Below, piece after piece: positions 45,300 through 57,330 of a DNA stretch of 64,000 nt (its first letter is position 1; every line of letters begins with the position of its first letter). A program made the position numbers and the translations under genes. The stretch comes from Rhodamnia argentea (lineage: Eukaryota > Streptophyta > Magnoliopsida > Myrtales > Myrtaceae): the NCBI RefSeq assembly GCF_020921035.1, contig NC_063160.1:15775095-15839094 (forward strand). The letters run 5' to 3'. The notes below the pieces were generated by a model. It did no database searches, was not told the DNA's origin, and worked only from the letters and a program-made list of their open reading frames with translations.

Positions 45300-47575
45300 C
45301 AATTTTTACCTCTATGTTGGCAGCGCCCGATTAGAAGGTCGGCTGACGAGGATCTCAAAACTTCCGACGAAAGGACCTCTCTCTCTCTCTATGAAGTTAG
45401 TAGATAGGGTATCTCATGGTAGTCCCGTGACATCGACAACCTTAGTATGTCAATTGGTATTGCTTTCTCAAGGGAGTATTGCTTGCGAGTTCGTGCTAAG
45501 AATGGTCCGTCGGATTCATTTACTGTAACTGTCGTGACAAATCGTAAATGGGTTTTAAATAAGGTCACGTTTTAACAATGTCCGCCTTGGAGATATGCAA
45601 AAAACATTTGCCGACACTCCCATCCGAACCGTGAGCAAAATTCCACATCGTACCTAAAGTTCACATGGCCCAAAGTTCTCTTTTACCATTGCTTATCAAG
45701 ATGCTGCTTTTACTTTCCCTTTTTTGGTGATTATTTTCAGGAAAATCAATGATAACGAACGGGTTAGTGCGTGGAGACATGCGGGACCGTCGACCCTACT
45801 AAAGAAGATGAGAAGAGAATCTAATCTGCACGTCTTAAAGAGACACAAAGGAGAGAACTTTTTTTTTTTTTTTGGCCAGAACAAAGGAGAGAACTTTATT
45901 GTCTCGTCTTTGGTGTTACGCAGTGGGATGAGGACCCCGTGCTTATCTGTCTGACAATCTAGTTTGACCTACCCGACAAATTCTTTAATCGTGCTATCGC
46001 GATGTGTTAAAAGGAACAACAACTATGATTTATAGATGGTCATTGGGAAAATCCTCAGAGATATTAGACAACATATACTAAAGTTTGGCCTCAAATCTTC
46101 GGTTTGAAAAAAAATTTACCAAAAAAGTCATAAATCTATTGTAATTGTATTAATTTAACCCTAAACTTTTTTTCAATTTAATCCTAAACTTTTTTACATT
46201 TTCGCCAATTCAATCCATTTAATCGGCCAAGACTGATGTGAACTTTTTTAAGTAATTTTTTGAATTTTTTTTATTTTTTTTATCTTTTCTTTTCTTTATT
46301 TTTTTCTCACCCAACCCCAAGAGCAGGGCTGGGACGCCCTCACTGGCCGCTGGAGAGGGTGTCACGGCCCTCAAACCCGGACAAAGTGAAGGCAACGAGG
46401 CGATCGTGGCAGTAACCCAATCGAAGTGAGGGCCGTGACGCCCTCGCTAGCCTAAGTGTTAGGTGAAAAAAAAAAACTACATAAAAGAAAAGAAAAAAAT
46501 CGTAAAATTTTTAATAAAATTACTAAAATATTATTAAAAAGTACACGTCAGCATCGATAGTATCATGTCGGTGCCGGTCGGCTAAATGAACCGAATTGAC
46601 TTAAATTAAGAAGGTTTAGAATTGACTTGGCAAAAAAAAAAATTAAGACTAAATTGATACAATTGCAATATGTTTATGACTTTTTTGGTAATTTTTAAAA
46701 AAAGGATGATCGGAAGAAAAATAACTGGTTCCACTCTTCATGTTTTGCAAAGGGATAAAATAATTAGAGATGCCTAAAGTGATGATATTTCCTTATTACC
46801 CATGTGTATTCATTCGTTCATGGTAAAATGACCATTTCTTTCTTCCAAAATAAATGTAGTATTAAAATGTTTGAATATTAAATGAAGCCTTGATTATCAA
46901 TTTATTCTTTTAAAATAATTGATCTCGATCTCACAAAATTTCACACGATATCAAAGGTGAAGACTCTAAGTTTAAATCTTTTCAGACTTCTAGTTTGACA
47001 CTTTTACTATATATTTTCACGCTTTAGTTTCAAGTTGGACTACTTTCATCTGTGGGCATGAGCTTTTCGAACAATTGTGGCGATATAAAGCGTCACGTCA
47101 TTATTCTTGATTGCCATGTTGTTCACTTCCACTCTCAATTTCACTGCATATTTTTTTTCTTTCCTTCGATATCTTCCTCTCTTTCGGACACGGGCTGTTT
47201 GTTCGACCCCATAGAAGAAAATGACGTGCGACTTTAGTTCCATTTTTCTGCCTTGAAATTGACTTCACCGATTAATGGACCTAACTATATGCTTTATTCC
47301 CATTTTGTGTCAATGAACCATTGGATGTCCGTCAGTCTTGATCGAACTGAAACTCTTCTTGATATATTAGTTAATCTTTCAATTTCATTTTGATATGGGA
47401 AGTGACGGACAATTGAGAGCAATCTTTCAATTCGATCTCGTTCGAGACTTTCTCAAATTGAATTAATCGTCCGAATCTGATGATGAGATGCATCGGGACT
47501 TGAATGTATAACACAGAAACACCGTTTTATATTGGGAACTCGCCGATTTCCATCTTCGATCAATGACGGGGAAAT
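45300..47575. repeat. S and T repeat unit, copy 1
   Basis: S (45300-45855) is followed by T, which starts near GTTACGCAGTGGGATGAGGA and contains ATTGGGAAAATCC, AATGAAGCCTTGATTATCAA, GATAAAGCGTCACGTCA (approximately, near 47085) and TATTGGGAACTCGCC. T recurs at 52720-55125 and 55765-57330. An element (46111-46697) interrupts this copy. No gene. Confidence 0.7.
46111..46697. mobile_element. Long-TIR Mutator-like element inside T copy 1
   Basis: Left AAAATTTACCAAAAAAGTCA and right inverted AAAAATTACCAAAAAAGTCA, followed on both sides by TAAA(T/C)(C/A)TATTG(T/C)AATTGTAT. A GC-rich core (46313-46455) contains GAGGGCCGTGACGCCCTCGC and similar words. The equivalent position in T copies 2 and 3 is empty. 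Confidence 0.65.
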
Positions 47576-48340
47576 TACAAAAAATAAAAGTCTTAAATCT
47601 ATTGTATTTATGTCAATTCAGTTCTAAACATTTCAATGATGCAAATTTAGTCCTAACATATTCACATTTTATCAATTAAGGTTGCGTTTGGTCGTCCGTA
47701 TAAAACTTAGGATATGATATGTTTTATCATATCCCGTGTTTGGTAGGTGTCCCGGATAGTATAATGTCGGATATAGAGGGGATATAACCCGGATAAAAAA
47801 ATCCGAGGGGAGGGGATAGGATAAGGTCGGATAGGATTTTTCTTATCCGTCATATAAAAGCTAACTTTTAAAATGATGACAACTTTTTTGTCTCATTTGT
47901 TTCTATTTTCATTTTATTTATTTATTTTTGCAAAGAGGTTTGAAAATCTAATAAAATGTGTATATTTTCAAGTTTTTTTTTTGTGTATGAGAACGTTATT
48001 TTTATAGTAATAAGATCGGAATATTTCATGAGCATCACGTAGGGGCATATATGTCCTTTATATTGATATACAATTTCTATCAAATGCGGGATAAGATAGG
48101 AAATGAGAATATCCGACTTTAAATCCGTAGCTCACCAAATAGTGGATAAGATATGGCCAAATCCCTAGATTTCTTATCCTATCATATCCAATCATATCTT
48201 GACCGGAAATCCCGACGACCAAACACAGCTTAAGTGCATCCCGCTGGAAAGGAAATATCTGACGTAGACATTGACACTTATACATGGTATGGCTAGCGTT
48301 GACGCTTACTTTTTTTCAAATTTTCCATTTTTTTATAACA
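47570..48340. mobile_element. Interrupted and truncated long-TIR element
   Basis: Left arm 47570-47680 and its continuation 48235-48340 (TCTGACGTAGACATTGACAC) correspond to the unbroken 57325-57530. The copy is split by the nested element 47681-48229 and lacks a recognisable core and right arm. Confidence 0.55.
47681..48229. mobile_element. TTAAG-flanked TIR element nested in another element
   Basis: 549 bases with ends GTTGCGTTTGGTCGTCC and, inverted, GCTGTGTTTGGTCGTCGGG. TTAAG flanks both sides (47676-47680, 48230-48234). The body is rich in GGATA(A/T)GATA words in both orientations, giving a strong potential fold-back. The homologous unbroken site is near 57440. Confidence 0.7.
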
Positions 48341-49194
48341 ATTTTTTTTTTAATGAAAAATAGTGATTCGGATTGGGCTTCAAAGCGCAACCCTTCTAAT
48401 GCCGCGAGCTAGGGAAGGACACAGAGCCCATATAAGAATCTAAAAGAAAAAGGCCCATCTTTTAACAAAACCCCCCAATCAAGTCTAAAGCCCAATAACC
48501 CTATTCCAGCCCACTCCCCAATCTCTTCAAATAAACCAACGTTTCTTTTTGCTTTCGGCGCTTGTCCCCTGCTTTTTGACCGAGTCTTCCCTTCCTGTGG
48601 AGTGAGCTGCTGCAGCTCCCCTCTTGTAGCCTGGGATCAGCAGGATCTTCCTCCCCTCCCCTCCCCCAATCGCTCTGCGGTGCAAGAGACAGCCATTCCT
48701 TGTTTGTCCTCTATGCTCGAGGGACAGCTGGAGGGCAGGGGAACAAATTGGGAAGGTTGTTCTTTAGATTTGATTTGGCACAAGTGTAACTAAAGGTCCC
48801 AAATCCAAATATCATAACTGACTCGAAAAAAGACTCGATTTGATTTTTTTTTTCTCGATTAAGGCATGAAATCCTCATGATTTAGAAAAACTGTGGACCC
48901 AAATCGAATTTTTGAGAACTGATTTGGCTAAAACGTAATTCAAATTAAAATAAAATTTTTGAATATTTTTCTGATCACATCTAGCATTTTTCTCGATTTT
49001 CGGCTATTTTTAAATGAAAAGAAATTTCAAAATCTGGAAAAAAATATGAAAATTATTTTTTGTTCAAAATTGTTTCCTTAAATGTGGCAAAGGGTTCCAA
49101 AGTTGATTTTTGAATTTCATGAATTTTCTTGATTATTAATTAATTTTTTTAAAAAGAGCGATTAAAAATCAAGTGTTAACAATATTGTAACGTT
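48341..49194. other. Intergenic stretch, nothing recognised
   Basis: AT-rich; the ORF at 48602-48793 is short and unassigned. A pyrimidine-rich patch (48595-48665) has leader-like composition but no gene follows. Confidence 0.3.
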
Positions 49195-50484
49195 ATATCT
49201 GAGGAGTTGTTTGATCTTGAGGGCACCGGTATGTGGGATCTTGTGTCTCTTCCACCAGGAAAGTCCTTGATATCTTATCTCTGGATCTACAAATCAAGAC
49301 TCACTCTGATGGTACTATGGAGCGCTTTAAAGCATGTCTCGTCGCATGTGGCTTTGATTAGGAATATGGGATTGATAATGATGAGACTTTTGCTTCTATT
49401 GATAAAATGGCTTCCGTTCGCACTCTTTTTGCAGTAGCCTCTGTTTGTAATTGGCCTCTCTTTTATCTTGATGTGAAAAATGTTTTTCTTCATGGGGCCT
49501 TTCAGAATGAACTCTATATGCAGCCACCTCCTGGTATTGTTCATTCTCTTGGTCAGGTTTTTCGTCTTCGTTGGGCCCTTTATGATCTCAAACAGGCTTC
49601 TCAAGCTTAGTTTGAACGTTTTACAAATGTTATTCGGTCAACCGATTTTGTTCGGAGTGAGAATGATTATGATATGTTTCTTGACACTTCTCCTGTTGGT
49701 TGTACTATTTTGCTACTATATGTTAATGATATGATTATTAATGTGGATGACTCTGCTCATATTGCTTATACTAAACAACATCTTTACCATCGGTTTGCTA
49801 TAAAGGATCTCAGTTTCTTACATTATTTTCTTGATATTGAGATTGCTCGCAATCAACATGGTATTCTTCGCTCCACCAAAAGTACATCACCGATATTCTC
49901 GCTTGTGTTGAGTTATCCGATACTCGAATCGCGGCTACTCCCATTAAACTTCATTTACAGCTTCGTCTAGATAACGATGAGCCTTTGTTTGATGCCAACC
50001 GAGCTCTTGCTTGTCGTCTTGTCTATCTTATGACCACTCGTCCCGATATCGCCTATGCTGTTCATCTTGTCGGTCGGTTTGTCGCGGCTCCTTGTATAGT
50101 TTATTATGATGTTGTGCTCCAGATTCCGCAACATCTTCATGGTTCTCTGACATGCTTTGATTTTCTTCCATCGACTTCCTCACTTGCTCTCCATGCTTAC
50201 TCATCGGGCAGTAGATGTTATCGACCATAAATCCATTACAGGATTTTGTATTTTTTTGGTTGATTCTCCGATTTCTTGGTGTGTCAAGAAGCAGCCTGTC
50301 ATGTCTCACTCCTCTACCGAGCCTAAGTATCGAGCTATAGTTGCCACTACGGTTGAGGTTATTTCGCTTCGTCATCCCCTTGCCGATCTGAGTTTTGCCT
50401 CCTCTGCTCCCACTCCTCTTTACCATGACAACAAGAGTGCTATTTTCATTGCAACAAATCCGATCTTTCATGAGTGTACCAAGC

Positions 50485-52343
50485 TGTAAAGAACCAAAAA
50501 TTTCCAGTTAGCTTATCCTTAGCTAATCCCACCATAAGTGTGGATGAATATCTATCAATGACATTAGAAATTTACGACGAGATGACGGGGATTTTATAGC
50601 ACAAGAATGCAATCCCATTGAACCAAATACATGAGGAATTAGGACCAAACGAGGACGAATGGCAAGATATCATGTGGCGGGGCCACGAGGCACCATGTGA
50701 TTGGTCGAGGGACATGTGTCACGCATGTGTGACACGTGGCAGAGGCGGTGGACACACTAGGGATGTGTGGCAGTCCCTAATTGTCTGGATTTCCACTTTG
50801 CTTCGCTTATACATGCCTTTGACGTTAGTCTGTCTCGTCATTTTGTAATCAAAAATCACTTTTCCAAAACGCTCACCGCCGACCTCCCTCTGCTTGCAAG
50901 CACCCTAGTTCCGCCGTCCACACTCTGTAGTCGCCTCACGTTGTTCGGATCGTTCATCGTTGTTGGCTTCGCCGCGTTGCTTGATAGCGAGGATTTCCGT
51001 TAGGAAACTAAGGCGAGTAAAGTTCCAATTTTGATAGCCTCTAGAGAATGGCTTTAGATCTGTATAACATTTGATTGATATATTCTAATGTCCATCTTGA
51101 TTTCTCTTTGAATGAGAAAGGGATATGAACTATTGATTTTATATCATTGAGCTTTGAACTGGTGATGGACGGATATGTCAACGAAAGTGACACTACGTTG
51201 AATATACATCTCATGAAATTTGATTGTTAGATGAGAGTTATCCATCGATGTCTAATGCTAACAATGCTCCGTGGAGCCGGTATGGAATTCGGGATGCCTT
51301 CGATAACCTTTATCGGAGAATGCCTCTGCTGTATGAATTGGGATGCCTCGATGCGAGAAGCCACGTGAGTTTTCCGTGGATTTTTTTTCGTCTATGACAG
51401 ACATGGTTACAAAATGTTAGATATGAGAGATGGCATGTGCATTCATGACATCCTCGACAAAGAATGGCTATTGAATCATACGCTCTTACACCTTTTGAAT
51501 ATCAATTGTTAATGCGTATGGTTTGAAATCATTGATCGGTAGCTATTGCTGTAGACCTTTATTCGTAGGGCTTCGGCTCAATGTTCATAAATTGTGATTT
51601 TCGGATAAGTGAATATGCCACCTGTGAACACTCCTGTTACCTCTGCTTATTACGGTGTCCCCCAAGACATCTTTAGTGCATGGTAAACCATGATGATCCC
51701 GACTTTTCGAAAATTAAATTGAAGAAATTGGTTAGTATCCTATCTATTGATAGTGGTTTGGAACGGCTCCTATGTCGTTTTGCTTCGTAGCATGTTTGTT
51801 GCTGGCAAGAATAGGGAAATTTTGGGCCCTCGCCCCTTAGTTTCGGAAGCTTATGATGGTGGAGCGGGAGGCGGTGAAGAATAGTCGGGATGAAGAAAGT
51901 GAAGTTTGGAAGAAGAACGTTTTGGAACGACGTAGTCACTTTTTGAGAGTAGTCGTTTAGTAACCAATGTATAATATCGAAGTTTGATGTAGATTGGTGT
52001 AGTTGTTTTTGGTTTTCTCCCAGACGTAAAGACTAGTGTTGTTGTAAATATCAATGTACATATGACTATGTGATATAAGAGTTTGGATGAAAAATGACTA
52101 CTGATGAAGTCATACTTATAAAATGAATGCATGTAGTGAAACATATAAAGCCATACTCTATTAGGCATGTCTGCTAATTGATATGAAGGATATACACTTG
52201 TAATTTTTATGGCTCTCCCGATCATTTATGATCAAGTCTTTTGCATATGCTAATTATACTCTGTATAAGTAATAAAGCGTTAAAGAAAGCAGAGAGAGGT
52301 TAGCAAGCATTTCTAAAGGCCGTGGCGCGTCTAAGATGTGACA
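50485..52343. mobile_element. Solo LTR of Ty3/gypsy (Tekay/Del-like) type nested in the copia fossil
   Basis: 1859 bases starting TGTAAAGAACCAAAAATTTC and ending GATGTGACA, flanked by perfect CAAGC repeats (50480-50484, 52344-52348). Copia sequence continues on both sides. TG...CA ends, five-base duplication and the TGTAA-G-ACC-AAAAATTT opening are typical of chromovirus LTRs. Internal region and partner LTR are absent, as expected after LTR-LTR recombination. Confidence 0.8.
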
Positions 52344-52524
52344 CAAGCATATCGACATCGATTATCACATCACGCGTCATCAGCTTTAGGCACACATCAT
52401 TTCTCTCGTTGTTGTGGCCTCTACAACCCAGCTTGCTTACTTCACCAAATCTCTTACATCGCAATGATTTGCTGCTTTTCTTTCCAAACTCTCATTGGTT
52501 GACCCACTTGAGTTTGATGAGGGG

Positions 52525-52670
52525 TGTTAAATATATTGTATATATTAGAATTAGGGTTTTCACTTTATTGTATGCAACTACATTTATACCCTTCTTCGCT
52601 TGTATAGTTATACTGGCCTTGTGCCAAATAGTAATTCATTCATTCTACTATCTAATTCTCTAAATCTAAT
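52525..52670. mobile_element. 3' LTR of the copia fossil
   Basis: Begins TGTTAAATATATTGTATATA directly after a polypurine tract and ends where repeat S sequence (GAGACATGCGGG) resumes at about 52671. It is about 146 bases and has no intact partner in the window. Confidence 0.6.
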
Positions 52671-55133
52671 AGAGACATGCGGGTTCCATTGACCCTACTA
52701 AAGAAGAGGAAAATAAAATCTATTGCATGTAAATGTGTTGTCTCCTCTGGTTTCTCCTCTATTTTTTTCTTTTTGGTGTGTATTGTTCATCCATTTGAAT
52801 TTGCATGTACACATCTTTGTGTCACACAGTTAGAGGAGGATCACGTGCTTATCCGTCTGACAATCAAGTTTGGCCAACTTGACAAATTCATTCACTATGA
52901 TTTGTAGGTGGCCATTGGGGAAATTCTTATAGATATTAAACAATATTTATTAGAGTTTGGCCTCAAATCTTTGGTTTGAATCGGAAAAGAGAAGAAAGTT
53001 GGAGGGAAAAAAAGCTGAAGAGGAGGAGAACAATAACTAGTTCCACTCTTCAAGGATGAATATGATTTCGGGGTAGAACCAAGAATCGGAGAACCAAACC
53101 GGTGGAAACATGGCTTTAGGGGATGCAAGGTAGATTTTTGGTTTCATTATTTATGAAATATGGAACAAGTTTTTGTGTTTTTCTTGTTCTATATCTTCAC
53201 GAGAATTCCATGGCATCTAATGCTTGAGTGTATAATCTAAAACCATTAGTATGATGTACTATTTTCTATGATATCCATTACTAAGACTTTTAATTTGTGA
53301 ATATTTCATATTCCTCACACATCTAAATATGAGTTATGTTCAATGGATTATATAAACAAATGGTAGTTATTAGAGGCACTGTAATCATCCAATTAAGAAT
53401 ACGGGTGGAACCCGGGTATATCCTAGAACCTGTGATAGGGTGAGTTTCAATGTATGCATGATAAGTTTCAAGTTTCAAAAAATGAGGAACTGGTTATAAC
53501 GAAGGTTTTGGAACCTGGAAGGAACTTGAAACGGCTTACCCGATCACTTTTGATGTTTGCGAAGAGAGGAAATAATTGGAGGTAAATGCCTAAAGTGATG
53601 ATCTTTCCTTATTGTCCATGTGTATCCATTCCTAATAAGATGACCATTTCTTTCTTCTACATTTAATGTAGTATTAAAATGTTTGACTATTAAATGAAGC
53701 CTTGATTATCAACTTATTCTTTTAAAATAGTTTGTCGCGATCTCATAAAATTTCACAAGGTACTAGATGTTAGGATGCACGCGTGAGTTGTGTTAGAGAA
53801 GTCCTACATCGGATAATTGATATGAGGTGAAGCAATTAATATATCTTAGTTGGCCCGTAACTCATTAGCTTAAACATTTTGAGTGAAGGTGGGTCCAACT
53901 AGATTTATTGATGGGTTTGGACTTGGGCTCGCTCTTGGCGATCTCCCCGGATAATGTATCGGACTTACGTTACGTGCTCCCAATGGATGATATTAGAGCC
54001 GATGGTTGATTGGTGGGTCTCGAATCTATTCCGGTGTTCCTTCAATCTCTTCCAACGTTTATTGAATATCTCGACACCTGTTTCGAGTGGAAAATAATTG
54101 CTATCATGGTTCGTTTGGCGAGAAGAGACCATAAATAGTTGGTTTGGTAACACGAGCTTGCGAGAAGAGACCATGGACAATTGGTTCAGTAACATAAGAT
54201 ATAGACCATGGGTGATGCAATGGACAATTGGTCTTGTAATACAAGATATTGACCATGAGTGATGTAATCCCAAATTAGCAGTTGATGTTAGTTGGTTGGG
54301 GTGCATAGTTGTGGAGATTCAATTTTAGATAAGTTGATGCAGAAGCATATTTGAATAAAGAGAAAGCAAACCTAGTACTGGAGCTCACATATGAGGAGGA
54401 GATTATTAGGATGCACGTGTAAGTTGTGTTAGAAAAGTCATATATCGGAGAGTTGATGTAATGTGGGGCAGTTAATATATCTTAGTTAGCTTATAACTCA
54501 TTAGTTTAAGCTTTTAAGTGAATGTGTGTCCAATCGTATATGTTGATGAACTCGGAATTAGGTTCCCTCGTAGCGATCTCTGTGGATGAAGATATCAAAC
54601 TTCTGCTGCGCTCCCAAATCCTAACATCGGAGGCAAAGATCTCGAGTTTAAATCTTTTCGGACCCCAAATTTGCCACTCTTTTACATATTTTTAGGCTTT
54701 AGTTTCAAGTCCAAGTCCAACTTACACATGACATGAGAGAGTTGATAGAAATATTTAATTATTAAATCATGCTTTCATTTATGGATTTAAGTTTTTTGAA
54801 TAACTATGGGGAGATAAAGCGTCACGTCATCCTTGCTAATTTGCATGTTGTTCACTGTTCACTCTCAATTTGAGTCCCTTTTTTTTTTTTCTTTCCTTCC
54901 ATTTCTTCCTCTTTCGGATACCGGCCATTTGCTCGAGCCCATAAAAGAAAATGACATGCGACTTTAGTTCCATTTTGTGCCTTGAAATTGACTACACTGG
55001 TTAATGGATTAACTACATGCTTTAATCCCATTTTGCATCAAGGAACCATTAAATCTCCGTCGGTTTTGATCGGATTGAAACTTCTCTTGATGTGTGTACT
55101 GTTCATCCACTTTTGGTGTTGTGCAGTTGGAGG
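52671..55133. repeat. S tail and T repeat unit, copy 2
   Basis: Continues repeat S from GAGACATGCGGG, then T from about 52790. It contains the uninterrupted target AGTTAGAGG (52827-52835) that corresponds to the duplicated target of the element at 55134-55764. T is interrupted by the TRIM at 53768-54626. No gene. Confidence 0.7.
53768..54626. mobile_element. TRIM (miniature LTR retroelement)
   Basis: Two direct repeats of about 220 bases (53768 to about 53990, about 54403 to 54626) share GATGCACG-GT(A/G)AGTTGTG and GTTAATATATCTTAGTT-type blocks. The ends are TGTTAGGAT and ATCCTAACA. A primer-binding-site-like TGATATTAGAGCC follows the first repeat (about 53987) and a GAGGAGGAG tract precedes the second. 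The interior of about 410 bases is non-coding, as usual for TRIMs. The LTRs differ at many places, so the insertion is old; both LTRs are present. Confidence 0.75.
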
Positions 55134-55764
55134 GGACGAAGTGTCAAAAAAGTCCTAAACCTATTGCATTAGTGCCAATTAAGTCATAAATTTTTTTTGT
55201 TGCCAATTCAGTCCTCAACCTTTTACGTTTGTGCTAATTAAGTCCTAAACCTTTTATTGGTGCCAATTTAGCCCTAAACCTTTTGCATTAGTGCCAATTT
55301 AGTTCTAAATCTTTTGTATTTACACTAATTGAGTTAATCTGGTTAATTTGGCTGAAAATCGCTGATGTGGAGGTTGATTGTCCTACGTGGCATGGCTAAC
55401 GCTGACTTGAACATTTTTTTTTTCATATTATTATAATATTTTAAATAATTTTTAAGCAATTTTTGGTTATATGTAGAAAAATTTATTTAAAATATAAAAA
55501 ATATTTTAAAAAAATATCCACGTCAGCACTAGCCGTGCCACGTAGGATAATGACATTCATGTCGGCGATTTTCGGCCAAAATTGGCTAAATTGACTCAAT
55601 TGGCATAAATACAAAAGATTTAGGACTAAATTGGTACTAATGCAAAAGTTTTAGGACTGAATTGACACCAATAAAAGGTTTAGGACTTAATTGGCATCAA
55701 AAAAAGTTTTAGGACTTAATTACCACTAAAGCTATAGGTTTAGGACTTTTTTACAATTTTCCAC
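55134..55764. mobile_element. Long-TIR Mutator-like element with 9-base duplication
   Basis: 631 bases; arms of about 280 bases built from TTAGGACTAAATTGG-type blocks and their inverse, plus CTACGTGGCATGGCTAACGC against its inverted partner near 55520-55560. Flanks are AGTTGGAGG (55125-55133) and GGTTGGAGG (55765-55773), 8/9 identical. Unoccupied versions of the site are at 52827 and near 45920. The middle is AT-rich with no GC-rich core. Confidence 0.8.
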
Positions 55765-57330
55765 GGTTGGAGGAGGACCACAGGCTTATTTGTCAGACAA
55801 TCTTGTTTGAGCAACCCGACAAATTCGTTTAATATCATTTGTAGGTGCTCATTGGGGAAATTCTTTGAGATATTAAACAATCTTTATTAGGTTTTGACCT
55901 CAAATGTTGGGTTTGAATCAGACGAAAGAGGAAAGTTGAAGGGAAAAAAAAAAAGGCTAAGAGGAGAAAAATAACTAGTTCCACTCTTTAGGAGTGAGTA
56001 TGGTTGCAAGGTATAACCGAAAATCGGAGAGCCCAACTGGTGAAAACAGGGTAGGCTTTTGGTTTCACAAATTACGGAACTTGAAACAAGTCTTTTTATT
56101 TTTCTCGTTCTATATCTTCACAAGAATTTCATGGCGTCTGATGGTGAGTGTGTAATATGAAATCTTTAGTCCGGTGTTCCATTTCTGACAATATCCGTGA
56201 CTAAGATTTTTATTTTATTAATATTTCATATTCTTCGCAAATCTAAATATGAATTATGATCAATGAATTGTAATAGCAAATGTTGATCTTTAGAGACACT
56301 ACAATCGTTCAATTACGAATACAGGTGAAACCCGCTTATATCCTAGAACATGTGATAAGGTAGGTTCCATGATATATAGGATATTTCCCAAGTTTCAAAA
56401 AATGAGGAATCTATTCTGACGGAGGTTCTGAAACTCGAAAATAGCCTAAAACTGCTGACCCCTACCACTCTTTATGTTTGCGAAGAGAGGAATTAATTGG
56501 AGGTAAATGTCTAAAGTGATCTTATTTCCCTATTGTGCATGTGAATTCATTCATGATAATATGACCATTTCTTTCTTCTAAATTAAATGTAGTATTAAAA
56601 TGTTGAACGGTAAATGAAGCCTTGATTATCAACTTATTCTTTTAAAATAGTTGAATGTGATCTTATAAAATTTCACAAGGTATCAAAGACGAAGATCTCG
56701 ACTTCAAATCTTTCTAAACCCTCAATTTGCCACTCTTGTTTTATGTTTTCACGTTTTAGTTTGAAGCCAAAGTTCAACTTACGCGTGAGAGAGTATGTAG
56801 AAATATTTAATTATTAAATCACGCTTTCAATTATTGGCTTAAGTTTTTTGAATAATTATGGTGAGATAAAGCGTCACGTCATTATTCTTAATTTGCATGT
56901 TGTTCACTTTTCGCTCTCCATTTGACTTCCATTTTTTCCTTGACACCGAATGTTTGTTCAAGCCCATTAAAGAAAATGACATGCGACTTTAGTTCCATTT
57001 TCGTGCCTTGAAATTGACTCCACCGATTAATGGACCTAATTACATGCTTTATTCCCGTTTTGCGTCAATGAACCATTTAATCTCCGTCGGTTTTGACCGA
57101 TTTGAAACTTCTCTTGATGTGTTAGTTAATCTTTGAATTTTATTTTGACACGACAAGTGACGGACAACCGAGAGCGATCTTTCAATTTGATCTCAATCGA
57201 CACTTCTCACATTGAATTACTTGGCCAGATTCGATGATCGGACGTGTCGGGACTTGGATGTCTAACACGTAAACACTGTTTCATATTGGGAACTCACCAA
57301 TTTCCATCTTCGATTAGTGAAGGAAAAATT
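55765..57330. repeat. T repeat unit, copy 3
   Basis: Carries the same order of blocks as copies 1 and 2: ATTGGGGAAATTC (about 55850), ATAACTAGTTCCACTC (about 55970), AATGAAGCCTTGATTATCAA (about 56610), GATAAAGCGTCACGTCA (about 56865) and CATATTGGGAACTCACC (about 57283). It is uninterrupted and ends in the element at 57325. No gene. Confidence 0.7.

Larger units (their letters stand above)
49195..52670 (+). mobile_element. Ty1/copia retrotransposon fossil, 5' truncated and broken
   Basis: Reverse-transcriptase sequence is recognisable from about 49200 to 49900 (for example SVRTLFAVASVCNWP and YMQPPPGIVH) and RNase H-like sequence from about 50220 to 50484 (HDNKSAIFIATNPIFHE), resuming after a nested LTR at about 52349-52520. 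The 5' LTR, gag and integrase are missing. A polypurine run (GATGAGGGG) precedes a short 3' LTR at 52525-52670. The copy has several breaks and is old. Confidence 0.85.

Noticed and set aside
49287-49604. 105-codon minus-strand ORF
   Set aside because: Antisense shadow of the copia reverse-transcriptase region.
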